Origin: CAWBRT01 sp963814745
GTDB lineage: Bacteria > Acidobacteriota > Terriglobia > Terriglobales > Acidobacteriaceae
Direction of reading: 5' to 3'
NCBI GenBank assembly: GCA_963814745.1
Contig: CAWFEA010000006.1
Span: forward strand, 1 to 64,000
Length of the DNA stretch: 64,000 nt
The position numbers were made by a program, and so were the translations under genes. The notes under the pieces were generated by a model. It made no database searches. It was not told the origin of the DNA and saw only the letters and a list, made by a program, of their open reading frames with translations. Position 1 is the stretch's first letter. Each line of letters starts with the position of its first letter. Shown one piece after another: positions 52,960 through 61,381 of this stretch.

Positions 52960-53778
52960 CTAAATAATTCTCCGCAGATACCTTATTCCCCTTGCAGCGG
53001 CCGTATCGGGATCCGGATACGGGAGTATTTCAAGGGTGGCAAAACCGTTATAGCCAATCTTGTTTAGGGTACTGATAATGCCGGGAAAATCAAGATGACC
53101 GTCCCCGGGAGCCCAACGGTTGCTGTCGGCAAAATGGATGTAGGCGATCACGTCTTTCGCCGCCGTCAAGCTGCCGTCGATGGAAGCATCCTCGATATTC
53201 ATGTGGAAAACGTCAGGCATCAGCAGTACCTGGTCACTGCCGATTTTCTTAAGTAGCTCCATCCCCTCTAAGACGCTGTTGATGAAATTTATTTCATAGC
53301 GATTGACAGGCTCCAGAATAACCCTGACTCCGCGAGTCCGGCCATGCTCTCCGCATTCACGGATCCCCTCGATAAACCGTTCCTCGGAACCTCCTGGGTC
53401 TTGCGGGTCCAGAGGCCCCCTGACCCTTCCGATGTTGACCATGGCGCCGAATTCGCTGGCGAGGTCGATCAGGCTTTTCAACCGCTGGGTTGTTCTTTGC
53501 CGGACGACGGCGTCCGGATGGGTGAGCCAAAGCTTTGCGTCGGCAAAGACCTGGCCCGTCGAGATCACGGGCAATTCCAGGTGGTACTCTTTGAGCAGTG
53601 CTTTGACTTCCGCGAGATTCACTTGGGTGGAATCGAGCAGGGCAAGTTCAACCCCGTCGTATCCCAGTTGAGCCACTTTTCGAATGCTTCGCGACAGGAC
53701 GTCGCGGAAGACCACAAAAGCCGAGGGCAAAGCCTTTTCCGAAGCAATTGCTAATCCCAGTTTCATCTTCATTTCCAA
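52960..53778 (-). CDS. TIM-barrel sugar (phosphate) isomerase/epimerase
   Basis: A 272-residue AP-endonuclease-2-like TIM barrel (YDGVELALLD, PVISTGQVFADAKLW, VRVILEPVNRYEINFIN, LMPDVFHMNIEDAS, YIHFADSNRWAPGDGHLDF, FATLEILPYPDPD). Metal ligands of the family are present: Glu in LEPVNR, Asp in MPDVFHM, His in HFADSNR and Glu in LEI. Relatives include D-tagatose 3-epimerase and hydroxypyruvate isomerase. It is first in the minus-strand order and would epimerise or isomerise a ketose of this pathway. Confidence 0.85.
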   Translation of the reverse strand: MEMKMKLGLAIASEKALPSAFVVFRDVLSRSIRKVAQLGYDGVELALLDSTQVNLAEVKALLKEYHLELPVISTGQVFADAKLWLTHPDAVVRQRTTQRLKSLIDLASEFGAMVNIGRVRGPLDPQDPGGSEERFIEGIRECGEHGRTRGVRVILEPVNRYEINFINSVLEGMELLKKIGSDQVLLMPDVFHMNIEDASIDGSLTAAKDVIAYIHFADSNRWAPGDGHLDFPGIISTLNKIGYNGFATLEILPYPDPDTAAARGIRYLRRII

Positions 53779-54061
53779 AGCGGAATCTGGAATCAGACCT
53801 CATCCTGCTTGCCTTGTCAAGATATTTCGCGCTGTATGTATTTGTTAAGACCAAATCGGGAATACAGTTAATCGAAACAACGTATACACTAATGCCTTGC
53901 GCTCGGATACCTATGAGGCATGGTTTGCTCCGCCAAACTGGTGACCAGTGCGAAAGCGGTGTTATATTAGGAGCCTTCCGCTCGGAGGCATTCCCCGGCA
54001 CGAACCTCATGCCATTGGGAACGGCCTGACCGCTCGGCAGACCAAGGAAGGGGCTTCGCCA

Positions 54062-54712
54062 ATGAGAATTGCCGTCATTAATGAAACCAGTGCCGCCAAC
54101 CGCAATGCCGATATACTCGCAGCCCTCGAGGGTCGAGGACACGAAATCATCAACGCCGGCATGACCGTAACCGGGGCAAAACCGGAACTTTCCTATATCC
54201 ACACCGGTCTGATGACCGCGATACTGCTCCAGCTCAATCGGGTCAACTTCGTAGTCGGAGGGTGCGGGACAGGTCAGGGCTTCCTGAACTCGGCGATGCA
54301 ATATCCGGGCGTCTTCTGCGGACACATTCTCACCGCCCTGGACGCATGGCTGTTCATGCAGATTAACGGCGGCAATTGCATCTCGCTGGCTTTACACCAG
54401 GGTTACGGATGGGCCGGCGACGTCAATCTGAGGTTCATCTTCGACCGCCTATTCAGTGTCGAGCGGGGGGCAGGTTATCCGGCTCACCGGGCTGTCCCAC
54501 AAAAGGAGTATCGGGACAAACTGACCCGCGTCTCCGGCATGACACATCGCCCCTTGGCTGAGATCATCACTGCCTTGCCGGACGATGCCGTTCTGCCCGT
54601 GCTCGATTATCCTGGGGTGAAGGACCTTATCGACGTGAACTCCATTGCGGATCCAGGATTGAAAGAGGCTTTTCTGCAGCGCATGAAGGCGCGCTCGCTT
54701 GCCCTCGCTTAA
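54062..54712 (+). CDS. Divergent RpiB/LacAB-family isomerase
   Basis: A 216-residue member of the long RpiB-like group: MRIAVINETSAANRNADI, VVGGCGTGQGFLNSAMQYPG with Cys68 in the position of the catalytic Cys, and GQG in the anion-binding turn. The Asp-His of classical RpiB (DHGG) is replaced by N7-E8-T9, so substrate chemistry differs. Isomerases of this superfamily act on the four-carbon product of transketolase in sulfoquinovose breakdown; a similar role here is inference. ATG 54062 follows AAGGAAGGGG. It is divergent from the TIM-barrel gene, 283 bases away. Confidence 0.8.
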   Translation: MRIAVINETSAANRNADILAALEGRGHEIINAGMTVTGAKPELSYIHTGLMTAILLQLNRVNFVVGGCGTGQGFLNSAMQYPGVFCGHILTALDAWLFMQINGGNCISLALHQGYGWAGDVNLRFIFDRLFSVERGAGYPAHRAVPQKEYRDKLTRVSGMTHRPLAEIITALPDDAVLPVLDYPGVKDLIDVNSIADPGLKEAFLQRMKARSLALA

Positions 54713-54927
54713 CCAATAACAAGTAGTACCGGCCCGCCGGGCGCGGAAGCGATTCTTGTTGGTCTCGGCGGGATGCTGATCCGGTCCGTGTGGCGTCGAT
54801 GAGCAGACCCTGCGCCGGGCGGCGAGCCGTCGCTCGACGGCCTCGGGATACCCTTTCCGGTCCAATTACCGAGGTAACTTGCGGACATGTCCTATTGGAC
54901 GATATCTTCATCGTGTGGAAGAACGCG

Positions 54928-55293
54928 ATGAGCCAACTCAGTTCCGGCACAGCAATCTCGGGAATTGGCAGTGAGAAGCGCCGCTGGTCTCGCTACGCAA
55001 TTGATGTGCGCGTTCGCGCTACGGTTCACGCCGACCATGCAAGCAGAACGGTCTATGGGCGAGGAACGGCGCTGGGAAGATGCGGCATGGCAGCGGTGCT
55101 GCCAATCGAACTATCTGTCGGGGACAAGATCAACGTTGACCTGACCCTTCCTTATTGCACGCAGTCGTTCACCATGGCCGCGGTCGTTCGCAACCGCTCC
55201 AGTTTTACCTATGGCTTGGAGTTCGTGGGCATCAGCGCCTCACACCAGGCTGAGATTGAACGCGTCTGCCGCCTGCTGGTTATTCTTCAATAG
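54928..55293 (+). CDS. PilZ-domain protein
   Basis: A 121-residue product from ATG 54928. KRRWSRYAIDVRVRA gives the RxxxR cyclic-di-GMP loop and GRGTALGRCGMA takes the place of the D/NxSxxG motif, which is altered. The beta-barrel pattern continues (SVGDKINVDLTLP, FTMAAVVRNRSSFTYGLEF). It probably binds cyclic di-GMP, weakly if the second motif is not functional. No output domain. Confidence 0.75.
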   Translation: MSQLSSGTAISGIGSEKRRWSRYAIDVRVRATVHADHASRTVYGRGTALGRCGMAAVLPIELSVGDKINVDLTLPYCTQSFTMAAVVRNRSSFTYGLEFVGISASHQAEIERVCRLLVILQ

Positions 55294-55390
55294 AATTACC
55301 CAATATGCGGGCGGTGAGGCGCCGGACCCAATCCGGGCAGTTCCTTCGGCGATGACGACCCTGTCCGGTTGTTCATATAATAGAGCGGTT

Positions 55391-55939
55391 ATGGCGCTGA
55401 AATTCACCACCTCCCACGTGGAAGATTCTCTATCGCTGTTCCGCCACTACAAGAAAACTGCCGAAGCCGCGATGGCGCAAGTCACCGACGAGCAACTCGT
55501 CGCGGTGCTGGACCCGGAGATGAACTCGATCGCTGCCATCGTCAAGCATATGGCCGGGAACATGCGTTCGCGCTGGACCGACTTCCTGACCACCGACGGC
55601 GAGAAACCGGATCGGCACCGGGACAGGGAATTCGAGGAGCCTCCGGCAGAGCGCAAAGAGCTGATGAAGTTGTGGGAGTCAGGCTGGAGCTGCCTGTTTG
55701 CCGCTCTGGAGCCGCTCGGCCCGGCAGACCTCAATCGCGCGATTACCATCCGTGGCGAAGCCCATTCGGTCATGCAGGCAATCAACCGGCAGATCGCTCA
55801 CTACGCTTATCACTGTGGACAGATCGTGTTCCTGGCGAAACACCTTCAGCATTCGCAATGGAAGTCCGTGAGCGTACGCCGCGGCCAATCGGCCGAATAC
55901 AATCAGCAGGTAGCGGACGGCAAAGCCAGCCAGCGCTGA
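55391..55939 (+). CDS. DUF1572/DinB-like protein
   Basis: A 182-residue DinB-superfamily four-helix protein: LFRHYKKTAEAAMAQVTDEQL, SIAAIVKHMAGNMRSRWTDFL and the C-terminal RQIAHYAYHCGQIVFLAKHL helix. Three His (VKH, AHYAYH) form the usual metal site. Many such proteins are thiol-dependent or stress-linked transferases; activity unknown here. ATG 55391 gives the usual N-terminus. Confidence 0.8.
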   Translation: MALKFTTSHVEDSLSLFRHYKKTAEAAMAQVTDEQLVAVLDPEMNSIAAIVKHMAGNMRSRWTDFLTTDGEKPDRHRDREFEEPPAERKELMKLWESGWSCLFAALEPLGPADLNRAITIRGEAHSVMQAINRQIAHYAYHCGQIVFLAKHLQHSQWKSVSVRRGQSAEYNQQVADGKASQR

Positions 55940-56104
55940 CCCCACGCCAAACAAAAATTGTGCTTTGCAACCCTCGTCCCCCTGCGTATAGTGGGTGGCG
56001 ATTTCCAGCGCGAACACAATAATTGCCGACTTTAGAACGGTGTTGTTGCGCTCGGGTGACGGCAAGGTAAATATCCCGGGATGAACCGGGGAAGGGAAAA
56101 GAAT

Positions 56105-57340
56105 ATGGCTGACTCAAGATGGATGAAAATTGGCGGCACACTTCTTATCGGACTGTTTGTGGCCTACCTTGATCGTATCAACCTTTCCGTAGGTCTGCCC
56201 TCCATTGCCAAGGATCTCGGTTTTACCGGTCCAAGTTTCGCGGTGACATCCAGTTGGGCCCTCACCACTTTCCTGATGGGCTATTGCCTCGCCAATGTTT
56301 TCGGCGGCATCCTGTCGCAGCGATTCGATCCCAAGTGGGTCGCCATCACCACCCTGACGATCTGGTCGATATCAACCATACTTACCGGCTGGGTCGCCTC
56401 GGTTGGCCTGCTTCTCTGCTATCGTCTCATCCTCGGTGTAACCGAAGGAATCTACTGGCCGCAACAGTCGCGATTCGCAAGATCATGGTTCGCCCCGCAC
56501 GAACTCACCAGGGCAAACACTGTCATTCAATATTATGGCCAGTACCTGGCGCTGGCTATCGGCTTCGCGATATTGACTCCCATCTACAATGCCTTCGGCT
56601 GGCGCGTGTTGTTCTTTATCACCGGCGGCGTTGGCCTGCTGGTGATGATCCCGCTCTATTGCCTTCTACTCGGAAGACAGTCTGAAGCTCCGTACCAGGA
56701 GCAGAAGGCCGGCCCACGGCCCAAGCTCACTTTGCGGGCGCTGGGCGGAGTCCCCTTTTTGCTCCTGGTGTTTAGTTACATCATGCAGGGCATGTTTTTC
56801 TGGGGAATCACGCTTTGGATTCCACTCGCGGTGAAGTCACTCGGATTCACCGGCATGGCCCAGGCCTTCGGCAGCGCCATGCCTTACTTCGCGGCAATCG
56901 CCTTGGCCGTACCCATGGCGTACATCAGCGACAAAACCGGCAAACGAGTTCTGATCGCCGCCTTGGGATTACTGGTCGCCGGCGTCCTGCTCATTCTGCT
57001 GCCGCAGGTCACCAGCGGCTATGCGAAATTGGCATTGATCACTCTTGCCTTGGGATACTGGGCGAGCAGCTACACGCCGAATATCTGGTCCATCGTCCAG
57101 TCCACGGCTGAACCGCAGGCGGTAGGCGCGGCGGCGGGCATCATTAATGGCCTTGGCGCGGGCGGCGGAGGGACACTGGCTGGATTCCTGGTGGGCTTGC
57201 TTTATAAGCACACCGGGTCATACATGTCCGGATTCGTTGCCCTCGGCGTCTTAGTCATATTAGGCGGAATCGCAGTTCTCATCTACGGTCGCATGACGTC
57301 CTCGCAGAACCCGGCCGCGCTCAGTACCGGCAAGGCATAG
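56105..57340 (+). CDS. MFS transporter, ACS (anion:cation symporter) family
   Basis: A 411-residue, 12-span transporter. The first span carries AYLDRINLSVGLPSIAKDLG, typical of the ACS family (ExuT, GudP and relatives); later ITLWIPLAVKSLGFTG and IINGLGAGGGGTLAGF. These proteins import hexuronates, glucarate or other sugar acids with protons. It precedes a mandelate racemase/enolase-superfamily gene by 57 bases, a classic sugar-acid import and dehydration pair. ATG 56105 (MADSRW) is preferred to 56081. Confidence 0.88.
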   Translation: MADSRWMKIGGTLLIGLFVAYLDRINLSVGLPSIAKDLGFTGPSFAVTSSWALTTFLMGYCLANVFGGILSQRFDPKWVAITTLTIWSISTILTGWVASVGLLLCYRLILGVTEGIYWPQQSRFARSWFAPHELTRANTVIQYYGQYLALAIGFAILTPIYNAFGWRVLFFITGGVGLLVMIPLYCLLLGRQSEAPYQEQKAGPRPKLTLRALGGVPFLLLVFSYIMQGMFFWGITLWIPLAVKSLGFTGMAQAFGSAMPYFAAIALAVPMAYISDKTGKRVLIAALGLLVAGVLLILLPQVTSGYAKLALITLALGYWASSYTPNIWSIVQSTAEPQAVGAAAGIINGLGAGGGGTLAGFLVGLLYKHTGSYMSGFVALGVLVILGGIAVLIYGRMTSSQNPAALSTGKA

Positions 57341-57397
57341 AGCGCGTTTTGCAAGGCTGCGCGACGATCAAAGCGGGGAAATTAAGGAGCTGCACCA

Positions 57398-58532
57398 GTG
57401 AAAATCAGAAAGATTGAAGGCATATTCCTATTTGCGCCCTTCGAAAGGAAGCTCGGAAACTCGCTGGTTTGGTTTGAAGGTAAATCGGCGAATTACCTGA
57501 AGGTTGAACTCGACGAAGGCATCGTCGGATACGGCGAGGCATTTGGATTCGATCGCGAGCCGCTCGCGCAGGTGATGAAGGCGCTTTTCCCGTGTTTCGT
57601 AAACTTCCAGTTCGAAAACTGGGAAGACCTTGAAAATCATTTGAAGCAGAAGCTGCCGGCGACGGTTCCGGACCCGATTCGCAAACGGCTCGAAGAGCGC
57701 CCTGAACCTGGCCTACTGGGACATCCGCGGGAAGATCGAGAACAAGCCGGTATGCGAGCTATTCGGTTGCATGCCAAAAACAAAAATTCCCGTTTATGGC
57801 ACGGGCCTGTTCTATCGCGAAGTATCCAGTTGCCAGGAGCAACTGCCTTTGCTGCTGCCGGAGATGCAGCGCTTTATCGCGGGCGGTTATCACGGCATCA
57901 AGATGAAGGCTGGCAGATATCCCGTGGAACAGGAAGTCTGGCTGATCGGTCAAATCAGGAAAGAGCTTCCCTCCGGCATGAGCTTGATGGTAGACGCCAA
58001 TTGCGGGATGAGGAGCATGGAAGAAACCAGGGAACTGATGCGAAGGCTCGAGCAGATCGGCGTGAAGTGGCTGGAAGAGCCGTTCTCGCCCGACGCCTAC
58101 GGCCAATACCAGGAAGCTTGCGCACACCGTAACCACCTGACCATTGCCGCCGGCGAAAACGAGAGCACGTTCGATGGCTTCGAGAAGCTGATCGCCTGCG
58201 GAGTTACGGTTCTTCAACCCGAGCTTTCACTGTGCGGTGGATTCAGAAACCTCCCGGCGCTGATGGAGTTGGCGAACCGGCATCGCGTGCAACTCACTCC
58301 GCATGTCTGGGGGTCGGGAATTCTCTATGCTGCTACCCTGAACTTCTTTTCGATGCTGGGCAGCGGGCATGTTCTTCCCTATGAGTGCCCCTTTCTGGAT
58401 GATCCGCTGCGGGATCGCTGCTTCGCTCACATTGCCATCAAGAACGGCTTTGTCGATGCGCCTTCCGGCGCCGGCCTTGGGGTGGAATTCGACCAGGAGG
58501 AATTGAAAAAATACACGACTCTCGTCGTCTGA
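57398..58532 (+). pseudogene. Mandelate racemase/enolase-superfamily dehydratase with one frameshift
   Basis: The gene begins with GTG 57398 after AAGGAG. It encodes the N-terminal capping domain (KIRKIEGIFLFAPFERKLGN) and, after a frame change near 57680, the complete barrel: LNLAYWDIRGKIENKPV, KxK pair in HGIKMKAG, Asp in VDANCG, Glu in LEEPF and AGEN, and the His of TPHVWGSG. A KxK with a His/Asp-type dyad is typical of sugar-acid dehydratases (mandelate racemase subgroup). All catalytic residues lie downstream of the shift, so it may be a sequence error. Confidence 0.82.
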
Positions 58533-58582
58533 AGGTGAGTATTTCAGCTAGGAGAACCCTGAACAAGTGAAGGGCTTGAAGG

Positions 58583-58715
58583 GTACGGGCTTCAGTGTGT
58601 GCGTGAGAACTCGTTTTCGAGGTGCTCCCGCCCCAATATATTGCGGTTCGCGGACGAGCTGATCACAACATGCGGCCACAAATTCTAGTTCTCACGCAGA
58701 CACTTCAGCCCGTAC
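58583..58715. repeat. Palindromic element with 29-base inverted ends
   Basis: Ends GTACGGGCT..TGCGTGAGAACT (58583-58611) and the matching inverse (58687-58715) agree at 26 of 29 positions around a 75-base centre with no coding sequence. Size and structure fit a miniature inverted-repeat or REP-type element. It sits between the convergent dehydratase and moaA genes. Confidence 0.65.
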
Positions 58716-58736
58716 GTAAGATCAGCAAACCCTAAT

Positions 58737-58750
58737 GAGGCTTTAGCCTC
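58737..58750. terminator. Short hairpin downstream of moaA
   Basis: GAGGC-TTTA-GCCTC is a perfect 5-bp stem with a 4-base loop, 50 bases past the moaA stop on the minus strand. It is too short and without a T-run to be certain; it may terminate the moaA and dehydratase transcripts from both sides. Confidence 0.35.
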
Positions 58751-58799
58751 TGAGGGACCTCGGTTCTTCTAACAAGACTTATTCAGTAATTCCGTTCCG

Positions 58800-59771
58800 C
58801 TAACCGCCAATTTGAGCCATGGCAAACGGAGCGTGCGCCGCGTTCGAAAGCTGGTGCTGTGAGGGTTTTTTCCACATGATTTGCGAGAGAACTTCCTTGA
58901 GCTTATCGTCGCCGCACCGCAGATAGGGCTTCAGGTCAACTCCCTCGTCGGCGAAAAGACAGCCTTTCGCCACCCCAGAAGCGGTGACCCTTATGCGGTT
59001 GCAGCTCTCGCAGAACGCATTCGAAATCGGCGTAATTACGCCGATGACGCCTGCCGCGCCGGCAATCTGGAAGTTTCTGGCAGGGCCCGCGGTGTTGCTA
59101 TGCTCGAGCGGCGCCAGAGGATAACGGCCGGCGATCTGTTCCAGGATCTCGCGCCCGCTGACGCAAAGAGATTTCCAGCCGGGCTCTATCGTGGTCGGCA
59201 TGTATTCGATAAAGCGCACGGTGCATGGCTTGTCGAAGGTCAGTGCCGCGAACTCCAGCACCTCGCCGTCGTTGATCCCCCGCATCACGACCATGTTGAT
59301 CTTGGGCGGAGGAAATCCGGCCTCCACGGCAGCGGCAATTCCGTCCAGGGCCTTATTCAGGTCGCCGCCGCGGGTAATTCTGGCGAAAGTTTCCGGCCGG
59401 AGCGAGTCCAGACTCACGTTGAGCCTTTGCACTCCAGCGCGGCGAAGCTCCGCCGCCATCTCGCGCAGCAGCAGCCCGTTCGTGGTCAGGACCATTTCCT
59501 TTAAGCCGCGGACGGCCGCCAGTCTTTCCAGGAAACCGACGACGCCCCGCCTGACGAGCGGCTCTCCCCCGGTGATCCTGATCTTTTCTATTCCCAGCCC
59601 GACCGCTTGGGTGGCAATGCGCTCCTGGTCCTCAAAACTCAGGATCTCGTCATGCGAAAGTTTTCGAACGCCATCGGCAGGCATGCAGTAAGTGCAACGC
59701 AGGTTGCAACGATCGGTGACCGACAGCCTGAGGTAGCTGATGTGGCGTCCGTGCGAGTCAGTTTGTCCCAT
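58800..59771 (-). CDS. moaA: GTP 3',8-cyclase MoaA
   Basis: A 323-residue radical SAM enzyme: first cluster C22, C26, C29 (CNLRCTYC), GGEPLVR, and the second cluster in the C-terminal CESCNRIRVTASGVAKGC. It ends in the functional GG dipeptide (AQIGG). It starts molybdenum cofactor synthesis from GTP. ATG 59771 yields the usual N-terminus; the 34-codon extension upstream lacks similarity. The divergent mog gene begins 138 bases away. Confidence 0.94.
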   Translation of the reverse strand: MGQTDSHGRHISYLRLSVTDRCNLRCTYCMPADGVRKLSHDEILSFEDQERIATQAVGLGIEKIRITGGEPLVRRGVVGFLERLAAVRGLKEMVLTTNGLLLREMAAELRRAGVQRLNVSLDSLRPETFARITRGGDLNKALDGIAAAVEAGFPPPKINMVVMRGINDGEVLEFAALTFDKPCTVRFIEYMPTTIEPGWKSLCVSGREILEQIAGRYPLAPLEHSNTAGPARNFQIAGAAGVIGVITPISNAFCESCNRIRVTASGVAKGCLFADEGVDLKPYLRCGDDKLKEVLSQIMWKKPSQHQLSNAAHAPFAMAQIGG

Positions 59772-59908
59772 GGGTCCTATCGCAATACTAAAGGTCCATT
59801 CCACCAAGTGCAATTTCAATTCGCGGATTGACGGTAGTTTGCGTATCTTGTTTAGATGATACAGGCTAACCATGAGCGGCCGGCGCGCGAACTGACGGAG
59901 GCATAGCG

Positions 59909-60397
59909 ATGAAAGCGGCGATTCTGACCTTGAGCGATAAAGGCGCTCGCGGCGAACGAGCCGATCTCGGCGGGCCGGCGCTCGCCTCTTGGCTCAGCCA
60001 GCGCCAGGTGGAGATTGCGCGCACCGAAATCATTGCCGATGAAGCCGACCTTATTTCGGCCAAACTTGCGGAGTGGGCCGACGGCGGCGAGTTCGATTTG
60101 ATCCTGACCACGGGCGGCACGGGGGTTTCCCCGCGCGACGTTACCCCGGAGGCGACGGTGCGCGTGCTCGATCGGGTGATACCCGGCTTCGGCGAAGCGA
60201 TGCGGGCCGCCAGCCTAGCGAAAACGCCCCTGGCCATGATCTCCCGAGCCGTCAGCGGCGTCCGCAAGCAAACCCTGATTGTTAACCTGCCGGGAAGTCC
60301 GCGAGGCGCAATCGAAAACCTGGAAGCCGTCTGGCCGGCCGTCCCTCACGCCCTGCAGAAGATACAGGGAGACATGGGTGATTGCGTCAAAATATAA
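59909..60397 (+). CDS. mog: Molybdopterin adenylyltransferase (MogA/MoaB family)
   Basis: A 162-residue MPT-binding fold protein: MKAAILTLSDKGARGER, ILTTGGTGVSPRDVTPEAT with the GGTG phosphate loop and conserved Asp, and the PGSPRGA motif near the end. It adenylylates molybdopterin, the step before metal insertion. The neighbouring divergent moaA supports the assignment. MoaB-type relatives share these motifs, so MogA versus MoaB is not settled. Confidence 0.88.
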   Translation: MKAAILTLSDKGARGERADLGGPALASWLSQRQVEIARTEIIADEADLISAKLAEWADGGEFDLILTTGGTGVSPRDVTPEATVRVLDRVIPGFGEAMRAASLAKTPLAMISRAVSGVRKQTLIVNLPGSPRGAIENLEAVWPAVPHALQKIQGDMGDCVKI

Positions 60398-60502
60398 CAA
60401 GCTGCCGATAACACTCTTTGTCCATACGCCGCTACGAGCCATACTCTAACTTACCCGCTCCATCGGCGCGCACGTCGGTTTCCGGCAGCCTGTCGAGAGG
60501 CG

Positions 60503-61381
60503 CTAAGCGGCTTCGCGATCCTCTTCCTCATTGCTGAATTCACGCTCGCCGGCCGGAGAACTGGCGGGAACGTTTACCGCAGCCTCCTGCCGCCCCACGC
60601 TGAAGTAGGAGAATCCGTGGGCTTCCATCTCGGCCCGCGAATAGAGATTCCGCCCATCAATCACAATCGGATGTTTCAGAGCCTGGCGCAGGCGCTGAAA
60701 ATCCAATGCGGCAAACTCTTCCCAATCGGTGAGGATCAGCAACGCGTCAGCCTTTTCCGCGGCCTGGTAGGTAGTCTCGGCGAAGCTGATCGGCGCATCG
60801 GCAAATTCCTTGCGGGCGCGTTCCATGGCCGCCGGATCGTAGGCCACGATCTCGCAGCGCTCTTTCATGAGCATGCGGATGACCGCGATGGCCGGCGAGT
60901 CGCGGATGTCATCCGTACCGCCTTTGAAGGCTAATCCGAGCACGGCCAGCCGCTTGCCTTTCAGCGTCCACAGTGCGCTGCGCACTTTGCGCAGGAAGAA
61001 GTTGCGCTGTTCTTCGTTGATGCGCATGGCGGCCCGTGGGGTCGCCGAGCCGGGCGGACCGATCAAGACCTTGGCGGCGCGGCCCCCGATGCCCGCGAAC
61101 CATTCCCGAGGCACCCGCATTTCCGGAGGCGGGCAACGCCAGAACAGATAGGAAGGCGCCGACGGAATCACCAGGAAATCAGGCCCCAGGCGGCGCACCT
61201 CGGCGCGCACATCCTCGACGCTCAGGTGGTTGGTCTGGGCGTCCACTACCAGGCAATCATGCCCCGCTTCGCGCAGCTTATCGGCGGCAAACAGCAACTC
61301 CAGAGGAACGTGCGGGTCGCGGCAGCCGAAGTAAGTAGACCCCGTGAAGTCCCAGTTGGGATTGACCAGTGCATACTTCAT
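60503..61381 (-). CDS. Chimera: B12-binding (radical SAM) N-domain fused to UDP-glucose dehydrogenase C-domain
   Basis: The 293-residue protein (ATG 61381, overlapping the upstream stop by ATGA) begins as the cobalamin-binding domain of a B12-dependent radical SAM enzyme: MKYALVNPNWDF, FGCRDPHVPLELLFAADKL, SAPSYLFWRCPPPEM, then IGPPGSATPRAAMR. At about residue 115 it becomes the C-terminal half of a UDP-glucose/GDP-mannose dehydrogenase: INEEQRNFFLRKV, AVLGLAFKGGTDDIRDSPAI, then LILTDWEEFAALD and DGRNLYS. The CxxxCxxC radical SAM core, the NAD domain and the catalytic Cys of Ugd are all missing. It looks like the product of a deletion that joined two genes in frame. Confidence 0.75.
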   Translation of the reverse strand: MKYALVNPNWDFTGSTYFGCRDPHVPLELLFAADKLREAGHDCLVVDAQTNHLSVEDVRAEVRRLGPDFLVIPSAPSYLFWRCPPPEMRVPREWFAGIGGRAAKVLIGPPGSATPRAAMRINEEQRNFFLRKVRSALWTLKGKRLAVLGLAFKGGTDDIRDSPAIAVIRMLMKERCEIVAYDPAAMERARKEFADAPISFAETTYQAAEKADALLILTDWEEFAALDFQRLRQALKHPIVIDGRNLYSRAEMEAHGFSYFSVGRQEAAVNVPASSPAGEREFSNEEEDREAA

